Source: Biomphalaria glabrata (Eukaryota; Mollusca; Gastropoda; Planorbidae). Taken from it: a stretch of 64,000 nt of DNA. Below the pieces are notes generated by a model, which saw only the letters and a list, made by a program, of their open reading frames with translations, had not been told where the DNA came from and did no database searches. The stretch spans positions 33,208,645 to 33,272,644 of the forward strand of contig NC_074720.1 of assembly GCF_947242115.1 (NCBI RefSeq). Reading direction: 5' to 3'. This document shows, in pieces, positions 34,695 to 46,939 of the stretch (the stretch's first letter is position 1; every line of letters begins with the position of its first letter). The position numbers were made by a program, and so were the translations under genes.

Positions 34695-35430
34695 CACAAA
34701 GAAATAAATGTACCGAGAAATTAAATAGAGCCTTATCAGCGCCAATCTTATAAAATACAGAGAAATTAAATAGAGCCTTATCAGCACCAATGTTATAAAA
34801 TACAGAGAAATTAAATAGAGCCTTATCAGCACCAATCTTATAAAATACAGAGAAATTAAATAGAGCCTTATCAGCACCAATCTTATAAAATACAGAGAAA
34901 TTAAATAGAGCCTTATCAGCACCAATCTTATAAAATACAGAGAAATTAAATAGAGCCTTATCAGCACCAATCTTATAAAATACAGAGAAATTAAAAAGAG
35001 CCTTATCAGCACCAATCTTATAAAATACAGAGAAATTAAATAGAGCCTTATCAGCACCAATCTTATAAAATACAGAGAAATTAAATAGAGCCTTATCAGC
35101 ACCAATCTTATAAAATACAGAGAAATTAAATAGAGCCTTATCAGCACCAATCTTATAAAATACAGAGAAATTAAATAGAGCCTTATCAGCACCAATCTTA
35201 TAAAATACAGAGAAATTAAATAGAGCCTTATCAGCACCAATGTTATAAAATATATAGAAATTAAATAGAGCCTTATCAGCACCAATCTTATAAAATACAG
35301 AGAAATTAAATAGAGCCTTATCAGCACCAATCTTATAAAATACAGAGAAATTAAATGGAGCCTTATCAGCACCAATCTTATAAAATATAGAGAAATTAAA
35401 TAGAGCCTTATTAGCACCAATCTTATCTTA
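34695..35430. repeat. 45-bp minisatellite, about 16 copies, unit 2
   Basis: Unit: 'ttataaaatacagagaaatt' then 'aaatagagccttatcagcac' then 'caatc'. Because 45 is divisible by three, the minus strand stays open for 244 codons (repeating RLVLIRLYLISLYFI), which is not a protein. Unit 3 has about 6 copies and unit 1 none. Confidence 0.95.
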
Positions 35431-35481
35431 TAAAATACAGACGTTACTTGCGTTACGTCAAACGCGTGTTCCTAAGTAAAT

Positions 35482-35811
35482 CTAGTCATGCATGTTAACC
35501 AATGAATTAAATTCTGACAAATCATTGGTTTTCCTGGCTGGCTCAGGCAACCCATTCCATGCTCTAATAGCACTAAAGTAGTAGCATTTATACAAATGTG
35601 TCCTAGCATTCGAGAAATGTGAAGGGCCTTTATCTTTGTGTCTTTCTGAGTATTTTAATAACTTTTGTTTTTCAAAATAATGGTTCTGTGTTTTATGCAT
35701 AATTGCTACTTTACTTTTGAGTCTTCTATCAGGACATTTTTCTAAATTTAGTGATTTTACTAAATGCGTTCCTCTAGTCAAATGTGAATATTTGTATTTT
35801 ATGAATCTCAC
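35482..35811 (-). mobile_element. LINE C-terminal relic, unit 2 copy
   Basis: 109 codons, homologous to 18785-19123 (RFIKYKYSHLTRGTHL ... AIRAWNGLPEPARK). Nearly identical to the unit 3 copy. Confidence 0.7.
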
Positions 35812-36078
35812 TGCTCTATTTAGTTTATTTCAGAAGCGATATCAAGCAGATAGATCAACATAGACATATACTGCTAAAAAAAAACCAGCACACGCATGCA
35901 CAGTACCGTAGTTAGACTTGACAAGGATATTTGAATTATAGGGCTCTTTTATAAGTCCATTTTATTTTATATGTCAGTGCTAAATATTTTTTGGGAACCT
36001 GAAAAGAAAAAAAGTCAGCCATAACACGTAATCACGGTATGGATTTTGTTTTCAAATTTCGTGCTGCATAGCATTAAG

Positions 36079-36277
36079 GCAGGGGTTCTCAACCTATGTG
36101 TCGCGACCCCCTTGGGGGTCGATTGACCATTTGCCAGGGGTCGCCTAAGACCATCGAAAATATGGATTGTTATTGTCTACTCTTCTATTGCTGTATGTGT
36201 GTGTGTGTGTGGGAGGGTCGCGGTAGAATGGGGGATTGTAAAAAGGGGTCAACGAACTTAAAAGGTTGAGAATCAAT
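36079..36277. mobile_element. hAT MITE, unit 2, 8-bp TSD 'gcattaag'
   Basis: 199 bp with inverted ends ('caggggttctcaacct' / 'aggttgagaatcaatg'), flanked on both sides by 'gcattaag' (36,071-36,078 and 36,278-36,285). It contains a (GT)n run. Unit 1 has the empty site at about 19,359; unit 3 has the same insertion with an internal deletion. Confidence 0.85.
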
Positions 36278-37344
36278 GCATTAAGGTCACCAATATTCGG
36301 TATTCAATATATTTTCTATATTTTGTTTTAGCACTATCACACTAAAGTTTTTTAAGTTCTTTCGATATATTAAAGAAGTTTATATCAACTAACTCACTGT
36401 CTGTCTGTCTATCTGTCTGGTACAAATTTTGAATACGTTACTTCTCCCACTTCCCATTCTCGGATCAAGTTGTTCATTATTCATTGTTTCTAACAAAACT
36501 TGAATCAATAAAAAATTTACCAGTTAGTTCATAAATTAGAGGTAATTAATTAATTTTGTTTGAAATCAAAAAGGGAAATAAATCTTACAGTATTGGGAGA
36601 TAGGCTGCAAGTGCGGAAATATTTCTCTTATATAGATTTTTTAAAAAGTATTTATTTAATATTTCTTAATTAATTTATTTGAAGCAATGATTTTTAATTT
36701 AGCGTCATTATCATTGTTTAGAATTAAACATTTGTATTGAAAAATAAGTTTTAAAATGTGTTTATTAGCCTTGACATACTAATATTTTTTTTTAAAGTCC
36801 AGACTAGATCGAAGTTTACTGTTAAAATTCCTCACTCTGTCTGGGTATTGAAATTCCCAGTAAGTATATATTTACAGTAATACGTATGGTTAAAAGAGTA
36901 ACTATATAAATAAGAATAGATCACTATGTGTAAATATATCTAAAGAAATTAAAGTTCGTTGGTTTGTCAGTTTGGAAGAAAGGGCAACATATTGTACAAC
37001 TCAAAGGGACAAAACTTGTCTCTGCCAGTTTCCAATGTCTTAAGACTTTCAAAAATTTTTTTTTTCTGCATGTTTTTCACAACAAAAAAATGTATTAAAC
37101 AAAAAAAAACTAATTCTAGATATTATAAAGAAATAACACTCAAGTTGAAAAATTCCAATTTTATTACAGTATTTTCAAGAAAAAAATATATGTAAAAAAT
37201 ACAGATATTTATCTCCATTTCATTAGAGTTAACAATCTATGCTTAGCTGACATAAATCACCTACGACATTAACCAGTAAAACTAACTGTATTTAGCAACG
37301 AAATTTAATTTTAAAATTAAAAAGTTTAAATATAAGGGGAGGAG

Positions 37345-37540
37345 GGGTGCAAAGTGGCTGAGCAGTAATCTCGTCAAGACTGGAATTTTTAATTTGGGGA
37401 TTATAGGTACCTGACATTAGTTGGGGATAGCAAATTTATAGTACTTGCCACCTGACACCCTCGTTACTGCTGTCAGACATAGAATCAGATGACATTTATA
37501 ACACCTGCCATGTAAATCCTAAGGGCTAAAAGGTGAACTA
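37345..37540 (+). repeat. tRNA-derived SINE, unit 2 copy
   Basis: Same position and sequence as the unit 1 copy at 22,000-22,185, with few substitutions ('gtggctgagcagtaatctcg', 'gacaccctcgttactgctg'). Confidence 0.7.
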
Positions 37541-37607
37541 AACTTAAACATAGCAAAAACATTAAAATATCAGATCAAAAAAAAATTTAACATTTGCCTT
37601 TTTTTTT

Positions 37608-37883
37608 TTACATTTTATCTCCGTCTTTTTCGTAATGCAATACTATTTCAATCAAGAAATGCATTATTAAAATATTGTTTCTGTACCTGGAAATCACTCT
37701 TTCAAGGGGACTACACCTCATCGGCATTAAAGTTGTATCTTGGTATAGTGGTTTGTTTTCGAAACCATTCCTATACGACAAATCAGCTACATTATGTCTG
37801 GCTATAAATGTGGTAACTTCGTTGATAAAGTTTTCACTATGACACGCTAGAATGAACTTTGTAGAATGAGATTCAAGGAACAC
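37608..37883 (-). CDS. Small conserved frame downstream of kinase 2, function unknown
   Basis: 91 codons from ATG (MFLESHSTKF...YEKDGDKM); the frame stays open for about 27 codons further upstream (LCDFLRHTCLSIIS). The unit 3 copy is open for 111 codons and the unit 1 copy is broken by a stop. It lies about 250 bp past the kinase stop, on the same strand, so 3' UTR is the simplest explanation. No motif is recognised and substitutions between copies include non-conservative ones (Asp/Tyr, Glu/Lys). Confidence 0.25.
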   Translation of the reverse strand: MFLESHSTKFILACHSENFINEVTTFIARHNVADLSYRNGFENKPLYQDTTLMPMRCSPLERVISRYRNNILIMHFLIEIVLHYEKDGDKM

Positions 37884-38136
37884 ACGTCTAGTAGAATACA
37901 GTTCTAGACTAGATATGATGCTTAGACAAGTATGTCTTAGAAAATCACACAGTCAGGACATTTACTTTGAACCTGACTTAGTTTTGAATAGTGTATTCAT
38001 TACAAGAAGAGGTTCTTATTTATAGAACTTCGACTTCTTAAGTTGATTAGCCCTCATAACAGGAACTGCTCACTGGAGACCTGTAGGTAGAGTGACAATC
38101 TCTATGAGGGAATCCTTGCACCAAGTCGACTGCAAG

Positions 38137-41100
38137 TTATAGTTTAGAAACTATTTCAAGGACCTGAGCAGCGGAAGGCCTGTTGTCGGGGTCAGCTTGC
38201 AGGAGGAAAGTCACCATCCTTCTGGAAAAGAAAACATGAAAATGAAGAGATAATTTTGAACAACTAACATAAAAAATAAATAAATAAATACAAAAAAAAA
38301 TCAAAGTTGACATCAATGTATCAAATGTTTACTTGTATATGTAAGGCACGCCCAAGCTGGTTCTTATGATGTCCAGAAAGTCCACTTTTGAAGGTCTTGT
38401 TTTCATCACTATAGTCCAACAGGTCATTCCAAAGGCGTACATGTCCACCTGGAGAAAGGATTACCAATAACTATTGAATTTATGGTTCTAAATATGAATC
38501 TTCAAAATAATGTAAATCTATAATAAAACTAATCGTATTTTTAACAAAACAATTATGTGGCTTATATTTTAAATACTGGCGGACTTATTTTATTAGAAAT
38601 ATGTTCAAATATGTATTACATATAATAGCTTCTTTAATAGTTCAACCATTCTTCTAAATGATATTTGTGTTTGCTAAATGCCTGAGGGACACAAAAACTT
38701 TCTCACAGATATCCCCCTTCCTCTCCCCCTAACAGGTCCACAAAAGAGATTGGACTATGGCGCACTGAGCATGCCATAAGCAGGAGAGATTCGCACTATT
38801 AAAACAAAATATGAGCACATTTTAAATGCAATACCTTGAAAGGATTGACTCTTTCATCAGAGTATGTTTCTGGGGCTCTGTAATACTCGGTTCCGAGCTC
38901 TACAAAGATTTCTACGTGCTTGTTTGGAAGAACTCGAGAGAAGCCAAAGTCTGAGAGAAGAATGTTGTCGTCGTCGTCAATCAGGATGTTGTTTGCTTTG
39001 ATATCAAGATGGACCGTGTTTTTCTCATGGAGGTAGTGTATGGCCTGACACAGCTAAAACATATAGAATGGAAAATAGTCAAACATTTTTGATAAGTTAA
39101 CAGCTATTAATGGGATTTTTGTTTTATAGTGTTCAAGAATATTATTCAAAAGAAAGAAACAGTTTTAATATTTATTGTGCTTTATTTTTATAGGAATTTT
39201 TATCACAGTATTCGAGTGTAGAATCAAAATCGGACAAATGTAAAGAAGATAATCTATTTCATTAAAATGAGATTAGGCCTAATTTATGAAATAGTTCAAC
39301 ATTTTTGAGAGGGTGTCTGTAATTGTTTGGGATTTATTAAAATAAATAAAAATGATGGGGAGGTGGGGGGTGAGTAGATGAGCAGAAGTTGTTTACATGA
39401 TCCGTAACCATGGTTATACTTAATCAACTCTCGACAGTCGGACGGTTACGACCCCAAGGGGCTGTCGGAGTATCAAAAACGTCGGATTACTAAAGTGTAC
39501 ACGTAACTCAAACCATTTAGTTCAGACTATTTATATTAAAGGTATAAAAGATATTGTCTTAGACTTTGAAAGGTATAAAGAACAGAAGTAGTTCAAAAAA
39601 AAATGAATGTAGACAAACAATACATCCGTTTACTCATGCCGTACTAAATCAGCATTTAAGCCTACTTACATTCTGCAACAAGAAAAACAACAACCCGGAC
39701 CACAATCAAACAAAACAAAAATACAGTCTATATATTAATCTACATGACTTTCGGTTACTTGTTTTTAATTATGCCTTGGAGGACTATAATAAGACTTTAG
39801 ATTTTATTAAATATGTAAAGATCCATTGGGCTGATGTTGAGTTATTTCTATTGATACACCTTTTGTCTTGTTGTTTGGGAATATGATGTGAAGAGCCTCT
39901 TTGTGTTAGTGAGGTTGAGAATATACTTGGGAAAATTCTAAGGGCTTAAATGTAGGTTAGCTAGACAAGTTCTACATGTTTTGCAAAGCAAAATTAAATT
40001 ATAGAAGAAATCTAAATTTACAGGTCTTTATTATCTAACTGTATTTAAATGGTTTAGCTGTTTTATTCTTAGTAAGATTTTTTTTTAGTTAACTCTTTAT
40101 TTCTAATGAAAGAAAACTATTTTATTTTAAGAAATTTCACATTATAAGAGACACCGATACGGTATTTATTTATCAACACCGCATATCAATAGAGAAAAAG
40201 AACGAAAGAATTTCTAAGTTATAGTCACTTTGTACTACTATTTTTTTGTACTATGTTTTGTATAGATCAAGATAAGCCTAAAAGATAATCGTTTAACCTA
40301 CGTAATATTATAAAAAATAAAGCAAAGTCCCCCATTCAGACCTTACGATCTATGGGGCAGATGATGTCAAGGTCATTTGTTTCTGTGTCCCACGGTTAAC
40401 GAGGGTGTCATGTGGTCAGCACAACGACCAACCACCTATATTTTTCCCTAACTAATGTCAGGTACACATTAGATATGGGTACAGTGGTTATGCCAAGGTT
40501 GTCAATTGTAGTCAGACTGAATTTCCATTTGATTGGAGCAATATAACTTATCTTATGTTAAATTTAGAGGCGCCAAAGGATAGCGTACTTAAAAATCCCA
40601 GTCTTCATTAGGATTCGAGCCCCTAAACCCCGGTTCGAAAGCCATGCGCATTACAGCTCAGCCACCGCCCATCAAATTATAATATATAGAGCGATAAGAA
40701 ACTTAATACAAAAGAAGTATGATTATTTTAGTGATTAGAATAGCTGTTCAATTAAACGGCTTAACTTTGTAATTAAATAATAATTACAGGGTTTGGTGAA
40801 TTCAAAATAGAAGAGCTCTATAAAATTGGCTAAATTGTACTCGCTTATCTTTGTATTGACTCTTACAATTAATTTGAGTTGAGAATTCTTTTTTCCTTAC
40901 ATATTCTATGAGTTTTGTAAATCTATTATTAAAATGAAGACTAAACATTGTTTGTAAATGTGAATGTAACTGATAGAGAAACAATTCACTACAAACATAC
41001 GAAGAGTTTGTACCAATACAGTACGGGCTATATATGCTAGACTAGTTTGACCTAGTGACACGTGTAGGACGTAATCATCTTCTTTTTCGAAGTATCGTCT

Positions 41101-42230
41101 GTATTTTAAGGGTAATTAAATAAAATCTCAAAAACTAAGCAACACATTAGCAGTACTTTGTCTAATATGTATTTTACCCCAGATATGTGTATTTTTTATG
41201 TTCTAAACTTATAACTTATGTGTTCAATTGTACGTAGGCTTAAAGTTAAGTAAAACATTTGCCCTTTTTATATATTTTTTGTTGTAAAATTAACAGTTAC
41301 AATATCATATTTGTAATTAATAAATATTGAAATTTATTAGATCTTAAACTAATTTGTATTTATATCCTTTTGTAGGTGTCGCTAATATGCTGGCTGACTA
41401 GTTAATGCTTAATAGGAAATAGTTTTATATTAGGTTATCAGACTAGGTCACAGACCATAGACCTACCAGTATTAATAAATGCTGTATAAAACCTGATCTA
41501 GATCTAGACTAGTAGAGTTTAAATCTTAAAAAGATATTTTACGCCTTGCATACGTATTTATACTTGCATAAATTTAGCCCATTTAATGGACACTTGATTT
41601 AAAGAAACAAATGTTCCAAAATAGATGTATTTTATAAAATGATTTTTTTTCAACTTCAATAAAATTGATATATTTTAAAGGTCACTTTACAATCATTTTT
41701 TTTTTTTGCAGTAATTTTAATGTAAAAATGTTTATAATTTAAATGTTACGACTTATAAATGTTTAATCGACATAATAAAATAAAATTAAGTAGCCTACAA
41801 AGTTATTTAAAACACTTTGGCTTACCTGTCTTATATATTTCAACTGCTGACTTGGGAGTAGAGTTGTAATGGCATCTGCAACTGCACCACGCTCACACGC
41901 TGGCATCACCAGTGCCAAACAATCTGGTGCTTGTACCGAATAGAGAAGAGGCATGATGCTGCAGTGGTGGAGACCTTTCATGACCTGGACCTCCTTACAG
42001 AACATTCTCTTTGTTTCCTCATCCTGCTTTCTGGCGTCTTCATCCGCTTCATCTTCACTTAAAGAAAACATTTTGAGTGCCAGCTTTTCTTTCGGGTCGT
42101 CTTTCGAGACGGCTAGAACGACTTTTCCATAGGCGCCAACTCCCAGCACTGCTACTTCGGAGAGATTCAATTCTTCAAAGATGTCTTTCTCAAGAACATC
42201 GTCAATCAAAGAACTCATGTTGGCAGTCAT
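38137..42230 (-). CDS. Stand-alone protein kinase, copy 2
   Basis: Minus-strand exons 41826-42230, 38835-39053, 38333-38448 and 38137-38221; exon lengths are identical to copy 1 (405, 219, 116, 85 nt), giving 274 residues. All catalytic residues are kept (GVGAYG, Lys53, Glu80, HLDIKANN, DFG, APE, Arg261). It differs from copy 1 at Ala2Thr, Thr15Lys, Asn47Lys, Ala61Glu, Val69Gln, Asn238Thr and Arg247Lys, mostly in the N-lobe and the charged alpha-C approach. The last change also alters the exon 3 donor from AG/GT to AA/GT, a weaker site. Exon 4 is identical to copy 1. It is the only copy whose promoter has a perfect CRE palindrome. The gene appears whole; copy-specific substrate or expression differences are possible but unproven. 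Confidence 0.87.
39420..40050 (+). mobile_element. Possible pogo/Tigger-like relic with 106-codon frame, unit 2
   Basis: It begins with 'actctcgacagtcggacggt' and contains an open frame at 39,566-39,886 (MKGIKNRSSS, then ALEDYNKTLDFIKYVKIHW). Its end vaguely resembles the short helical C-terminus of pogo-type transposases. The frame is identical in unit 3 and internally deleted in unit 1. It lies antisense in kinase 2 intron 1. No transposase core or second terminal repeat was seen. Confidence 0.3.
40325..40680 (-). repeat. tRNA-derived SINE, minus orientation, unit 2
   Basis: Most complete copy of the intron 1 SINE: it runs from 'gaccttacgatctatggggc' through the reverse B-box 'ggattcgagc' to the reverse A-box region 'gctcagccaccgcccatc'. 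Units 1 and 3 lack the last part. Confidence 0.75.
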
Positions 42231-42462
42231 AATCGGATGTCTCGACAGATCGCTTTTCCTTATCAACAGAAAGCTAAAGTTTAGAGCAACAAAGCTTCTA
42301 CTCACAAAGAGATAGCACACACACACACTTACAAATTCACAACTGAAGACAACTAGTAAATCCGAGGAAATAAAACACTAAGTCTTATTTGAATATGTAA
42401 CACAGAATTGAGCGAGCAGAGATTTAATATAAACATTGACACTGTAGGTGCAACTGGTCAGT

Positions 42463-42494
42463 TTATATAAGGTCCACTTCTCATCATGACGTCA
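42463..42494 (-). promoter_or_regulatory. Kinase 2 promoter: TATA box and perfect CRE/ATF palindrome
   Basis: TATA box TATATAA (42,463-42,469, minus). Eighteen bases further upstream is TGACGTCA (42,487-42,494), the exact consensus for CREB/ATF factors; units 1 and 3 read TGACGCCA here. The rest of the promoter is almost unchanged between units. Confidence 0.55.
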
Positions 42495-42499
42495 GTAAT

Positions 42500-43395
42500 T
42501 TTCTGACCAATAGCTGAATAGCCCGACAATTTTTATTGAATGACCAGTAAAAAAGCGACTCTAAACCTATCCCTAATTTCTCCACAAGTATATCATCATT
42601 GGCTAATCACTCACCGTCACGGTTGATTTCTCATGCGTGGTACCGCCGTCTTTAGGTCATCGATGACACCGACGTTGACCAGCTTGTCGTCGGGTCATCA
42701 AAGCTTCTGGCTTTGTTCTAGTCCGTGTCACTTAAACAAACAATGATAGTGGTAGATCCAAGGTGTCGCTCAAAATTGTTGGTTTTACTTGGGAGTGACC
42801 ATGCCAGTCTTATCTCAAGTGGTAGTGTCATAACACAAACTAAAGACAAGAATGAAAGAACTGGACAATACATTGGAAAAATAGGATGGACAATTAATTG
42901 TAGTCTTTTTTTTTATTTCGTTACAACGCAAAGTCGTTGTACTGATAATTGCATTTTTTTTTGTAGTTTATAAAAAAAAAATAAAGATCAATTTTCTAAG
43001 AATTTTGTTGCAAATTTTTGTTTTTACTCTAGTTTATTATATTGAATATTTATTAGATTAATGTATTTTAATGATTTACTTCTTTCTTTTTTCCTAAGAG
43101 TTTTTACTCTTAAAGCTCTATTTCTGATGAAAAAAAACTACTTTATTTAAGAAATTTCATAATATTTATTAAGACTAGAGATTGATTTAAACTATATATA
43201 CTTATTATATAAGATAAGATAAGACATATAAGTGAAATAAAACGAATGCATTTGTATTTTAACTCTGAGTTTAAAAAAATCAAATTTGCAAACATCACTA
43301 TGTAAAACTATACGTTTTTTTTTTAAATTTAAGCACATCAGCCTCTTAAACCAAATCATTTTTTTTTAATTTTTTGTTTTGTTTTTTTACAAAGC
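42500..43395. other. Kinase 2 upstream region, no gene
   Basis: Matches 27,083-27,990 of unit 1 with a short deletion at 'gtgtcacttaaaca' (about 42,725). T- and A-rich; no gene. Confidence 0.45.
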
Positions 43396-43399
43396 TTAT

Positions 43400-43890
43400 A
43401 CTAAATCCCTCTGTCTGTCTGGTACACATGTGTACACATAATTTCTCCCACACACAATCTCGGATCAAGTTCAAATATTTTGCACAATTGTTTCTTGTAC
43501 CTGACACGACAAGAGCAAAAGAACAACTAACCAATTAGTTAATTCAATTTTAATAAGCACTGAATGGTGAATGGTACATTGGCTTGGGGAGGCTTGAGCC
43601 CTCGAGGTCGATTGCCAATCATACAAGTTTTACTAATACGTCAAAGCTATCATGGTAACCTTTACTCAACCCTCTTTCTTTATACATTCCACGTTTTACC
43701 AACTGGTCCAAACAAAAGATGGATCATGGAGAAAGCTAAAAGCATTAAAATGCGCTAAGCAAAAACATTTGTAAAAAAACAAAATGTTTCTAATCGCTTA
43801 AATTAATTATTGTTAGTCTATATTGTCACTCTATATCAATTACAAATTTAATTACTTGGCTGATCTAAATTAACATATTAAAAACATAAT
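43400..43890 (+). repeat. Dispersed repeat, unit 2 copy a
   Basis: Corresponds to 28,000-28,480, with a short duplication 'acacatgtgtacacat' at about 43,420. Confidence 0.65.
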
Positions 43891-44214
43891 ATAAGCCCCC
43901 CCCCCCTTTTTTTATAGTTTTTTTTTTTAATATGGTTTTAAACTCATTCACCTATATAACATTCTTCAATAGTTGTTGTATTCGCCATAAACGTTTTATA
44001 TAATATGTAATATACAATGAAATAGTCTTGGTTTATTATTTCAGGGAAGTGAACCAGTCTAGAACAAAAAAAAAAAAAAAAAAAAGATGACAGTCCAGAC
44101 GTAGGGATAGGGGACAGGAAGACGACCTTTGCCTAACCCCACCTCCTTTCCTGACTTAAAAAAAAAACATAAGTAAAACACAATAAGTAACATTTTTTTT
44201 TACTAAGCTTATTT

Positions 44215-45780
44215 CAACTCAGACAGTCTGTCTCTCAGGTACAAGGCTTGTTCACGCTATTTCTCCGACTCCCAATCTCGGATTTAGCTGAAATTTGCAC
44301 AATTATTTCTTTTACCTTACAACTGAAGAATTAATTTTAAAAAAATTAGTTAATTAACCATTGTTAATTAATTATTTAGTTTGATATCTCGAACAAGGGA
44401 AAAAAATTGTACTTGATTAAAGTGGAGGAAGAAGCTGAATTAGGTCCCTATATAGGTCGCCGCATTAAAATAAGCTTGTAACAAACAATAGATAACTAAA
44501 CAATCTTTTTTTATTTCCATAGTTACCTTACTAACGATAACAGTCATTTCATTCCAGATGATTTTTATCCCCGGTCACTTTATCCCCGGTCATTTCATCC
44601 ACAGTTAAATTTTTTTCTTAGTCATTGTGTAATTGTGCTGTTAAGGGTTTGCCTTTAAGCACTCATTTAATCTAGTAAATAAATATGCAAATTTAGACAA
44701 CTGTTTTATATTTTGGATATAACCTCAAAGTGTTTATAGTGTTTATAGTGTTTATAGTGTTCCCCTTCTCTCTTTATGCTACTCTATAATTAAAAGAATA
44801 TATTTCAATATGAAGATACATTGTAATGCGGGGTTTGTATTTAGTTATATTTCTATAGTTATGTTTATTCTGCGCATATTGCGTGATGTAATGATCAAAT
44901 GCCAAGGTGTGCTGAAAGTGGGGAAAATCTTTTGAGACATAGAAGTACGATTGGAATAATAATGGCCACGCCGCTCTGAGCGCTTATCTTATCATCAAAG
45001 GCCAAGGTGTGGTGGAAGTTGGGAAAATCTTTTGAGAGATAAAAGTACGATTGGAATAATAATGTTCACGCCTCTCTGCGCTCATTGCTTATCATCAAAG
45101 ACCAAGGTATGGTGAAAGTAGTGGAAGTCTTTTGAGAGAAGAGTACGATTAGACTACTTCTGATCGTGCCGCTGATAGCTTATCTCCTGATAGCCAATCT
45201 CACTTTACCATTATTTTTCAATAGTTTTTACTTGAATCTGAGCGTGTCATTTCAAACCCTGATATCACATTATATTTTTTCTAATAAACGCTGACTTCAA
45301 GAAACACGCAAAACTGGCCAAGACATTATAAACTATATACATCAATACGACTCAATGGATCGTCTTCTGTACCTACTATTATTTGATGGATTAAAGGATG
45401 AAATGACCAGGGGATGAAATGACCGGGGGTGAAATGACCAGGGGATGAAATGACCAGGTGATGAAATGATCAGGGGACGAAATAACCAGGAGATGAAATG
45501 ACCTGGTGATGAAATGACCAGGGAATGAAGTGATCATGGAAGAAGTGACTGGGGATGAAATGACCGGGGATGAAGTGAATCGGGATGAAAGACCATTGGA
45601 TAAACTGGCCAGGGATGAAATGACCGGGAACCCTCACATTCCTAGTATTCAATATGTAAGCTTGAGGAGCTCGAGCCATAAGTTCGAGTTCAGGTCGTCC
45701 TTATAACTGCTTTTTAAAAGCGAATACGGTCAAAATGATATCAAAGTTAATATTGGGGAATGAGGTAAATAAATAAAAAC
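44215..45780 (+). repeat. Dispersed repeat copy b, split, unit 2
   Basis: Left half 44,215-44,520 and tRNA-like half from about 45,650 ('gtaagcttgaggagctcgag'), separated by the same inserted block as in unit 1. Inside, 44,880-45,140 has an extra copy of the 'caaggtgtg.tg.aagt.ggg' segment compared with units 1 and 3. Confidence 0.5.
45395..45630. repeat. 'ggggatgaaatgaccag' minisatellite, unit 2
   Basis: About 15 imperfect 14-16-bp repeats, two to three fewer than in units 1 and 3. Confidence 0.8.
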
Positions 45781-46282
45781 ACTTCAAATGTATTGAAGAG
45801 GATGCAGTAATCAAATTTTAAAAAAACGCTAAGTTTTAGATTACATTTTCTAAAATGGGAAATAGGATTTTAATCAATTTTAGCGGCCCCCGAAAGGGGA
45901 AAAGACGCTATTAGTTTTGTGTGGAATGTCTCGTCAACTAGAAAAGATAGTGAAAATCCGACATCATAATATTTGAGACCATTCAAATTTCTGATGCAAC
46001 GGCTAATTTTTTTCTTTTGTGAAAGCGAAAAATCTAATTTTTAAAATCAATTATGCAAGCATTTTTTTCATAAAAATGCACCACTTTTACAACTATTCAC
46101 TGTTAATAATAAGAAACACTGGAGACTCTTTTGTGAAGGTACACGGGGCATACCATATAATTAACACATTTATGAAAACAGTTGTAGATTTTTAGTCAAA
46201 ACATTTTCTATTTTACATTTGTATTGCTAAGTTATGTTATATTAACTACTATATTTATACACAATTTTTGAAAAAAAATTTT

Positions 46283-46330
46283 TATTTGTTAACAGCGCTC
46301 TGGAAATAAAATTATCATTTTTAAATAATC

Positions 46331-46368
<38 letters not shown>
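46283..46368 (+). mobile_element. CR1/L2 LINE tail and TA tract at the right edge of unit 2
   Basis: 'atttgttaacagcgctctgg' then 'aaataaaattatcat', followed by (TA)n at 46,332-46,367. Same junction sequence as at 30,821 and 63,414. Confidence 0.7.
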
Positions 46369-46928
46369 TGTTATAAACCTGGTGGTGGCACAGATGGGGG
46401 TGGTGTGTGTGTGTGTGTAGTCAGCCAACGCCAATCGCCCCAGGCCAGCGCTAGATAAGCGGTCGAGCGTGACGAGTTACGACGGTCAGCCGAGACGAGT
46501 TTCAACATGACGGTTCGGGAAGGATCGGCGTCGTGAACACAGCTCAGGAGCGTCACGAGAATTGTAGTCATCTGACCACACAGAATGGTCGAGCGACGTT
46601 CTGTCCGGTTCTAGAAGGCCAGTAGGGACCCTATATAAAGAGCGAAGGTATCAGAGACGAGTCAGTCACAACTTCCCGATCTACAGTTCGTTACAACGGC
46701 TCAGTACAAGTCCGAGACGAGACAGAGAGAGACCAGTGCAAGAGTTGATACGGCGGAGAGATATTTGTACAGTCTTGTGTTACGTGCTGCCAATTGTACA
46801 GTGTTGGCTGTTATTTATTGACATTAAACTATTACGTTACTTTGAAGCCCAGAGTTGTCAAGTTCTTTAAGTTGGTGTTGTCGTTTGTTGCCATTTGCAG
46901 CGAGCCTGGATAGAAAGATTCGTAACTA
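46369..46928 (+). mobile_element. Solo-like LTR of a Ty3/Gypsy-type retroelement, with leader stub
   Basis: About 560 bp, starting TGTTATAAACC at the end of the TA tract. It contains a core promoter ('ccctatataaagagcg' at about 46,629) and 'acattaaacta' near the 3' end, then 'cgtaactactggtgtcagaa'. The last part, 'tggtgtcagaag', looks like a primer-binding site directly after an LTR, as in Mag/SURL-type Gypsy elements. Nothing else of the element remains. The right boundary is approximate. Confidence 0.65.
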
Positions 46929-46939
46929 CTGGTGTCAGA

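Larger units (their letters stand above)
33330..46368. repeat. Tandem array unit 2
   Basis: About 13.0 kb, from the TA tract and 'cttgaatactaactcaaaaa' (33,360) to the TA tract at 46,332-46,367. It carries kinase copy 2, the largest 45-bp minisatellite and a 199-bp MITE. Compared with units 1 and 3 it lacks about 70-110 bp upstream of kinase exon 1 ('gtgcggctttt' block) and a 20-bp stretch in the 5' UTR, but keeps sequence deleted from both in intron 1 (40,663-40,715). Confidence 0.92.

Noticed and set aside
34686-35420. 244-codon open frame with repeated RLVLIRLYLI
   Set aside because: It is the 45-bp minisatellite, whose length is divisible by three; the frame follows copy number and has no gene context.
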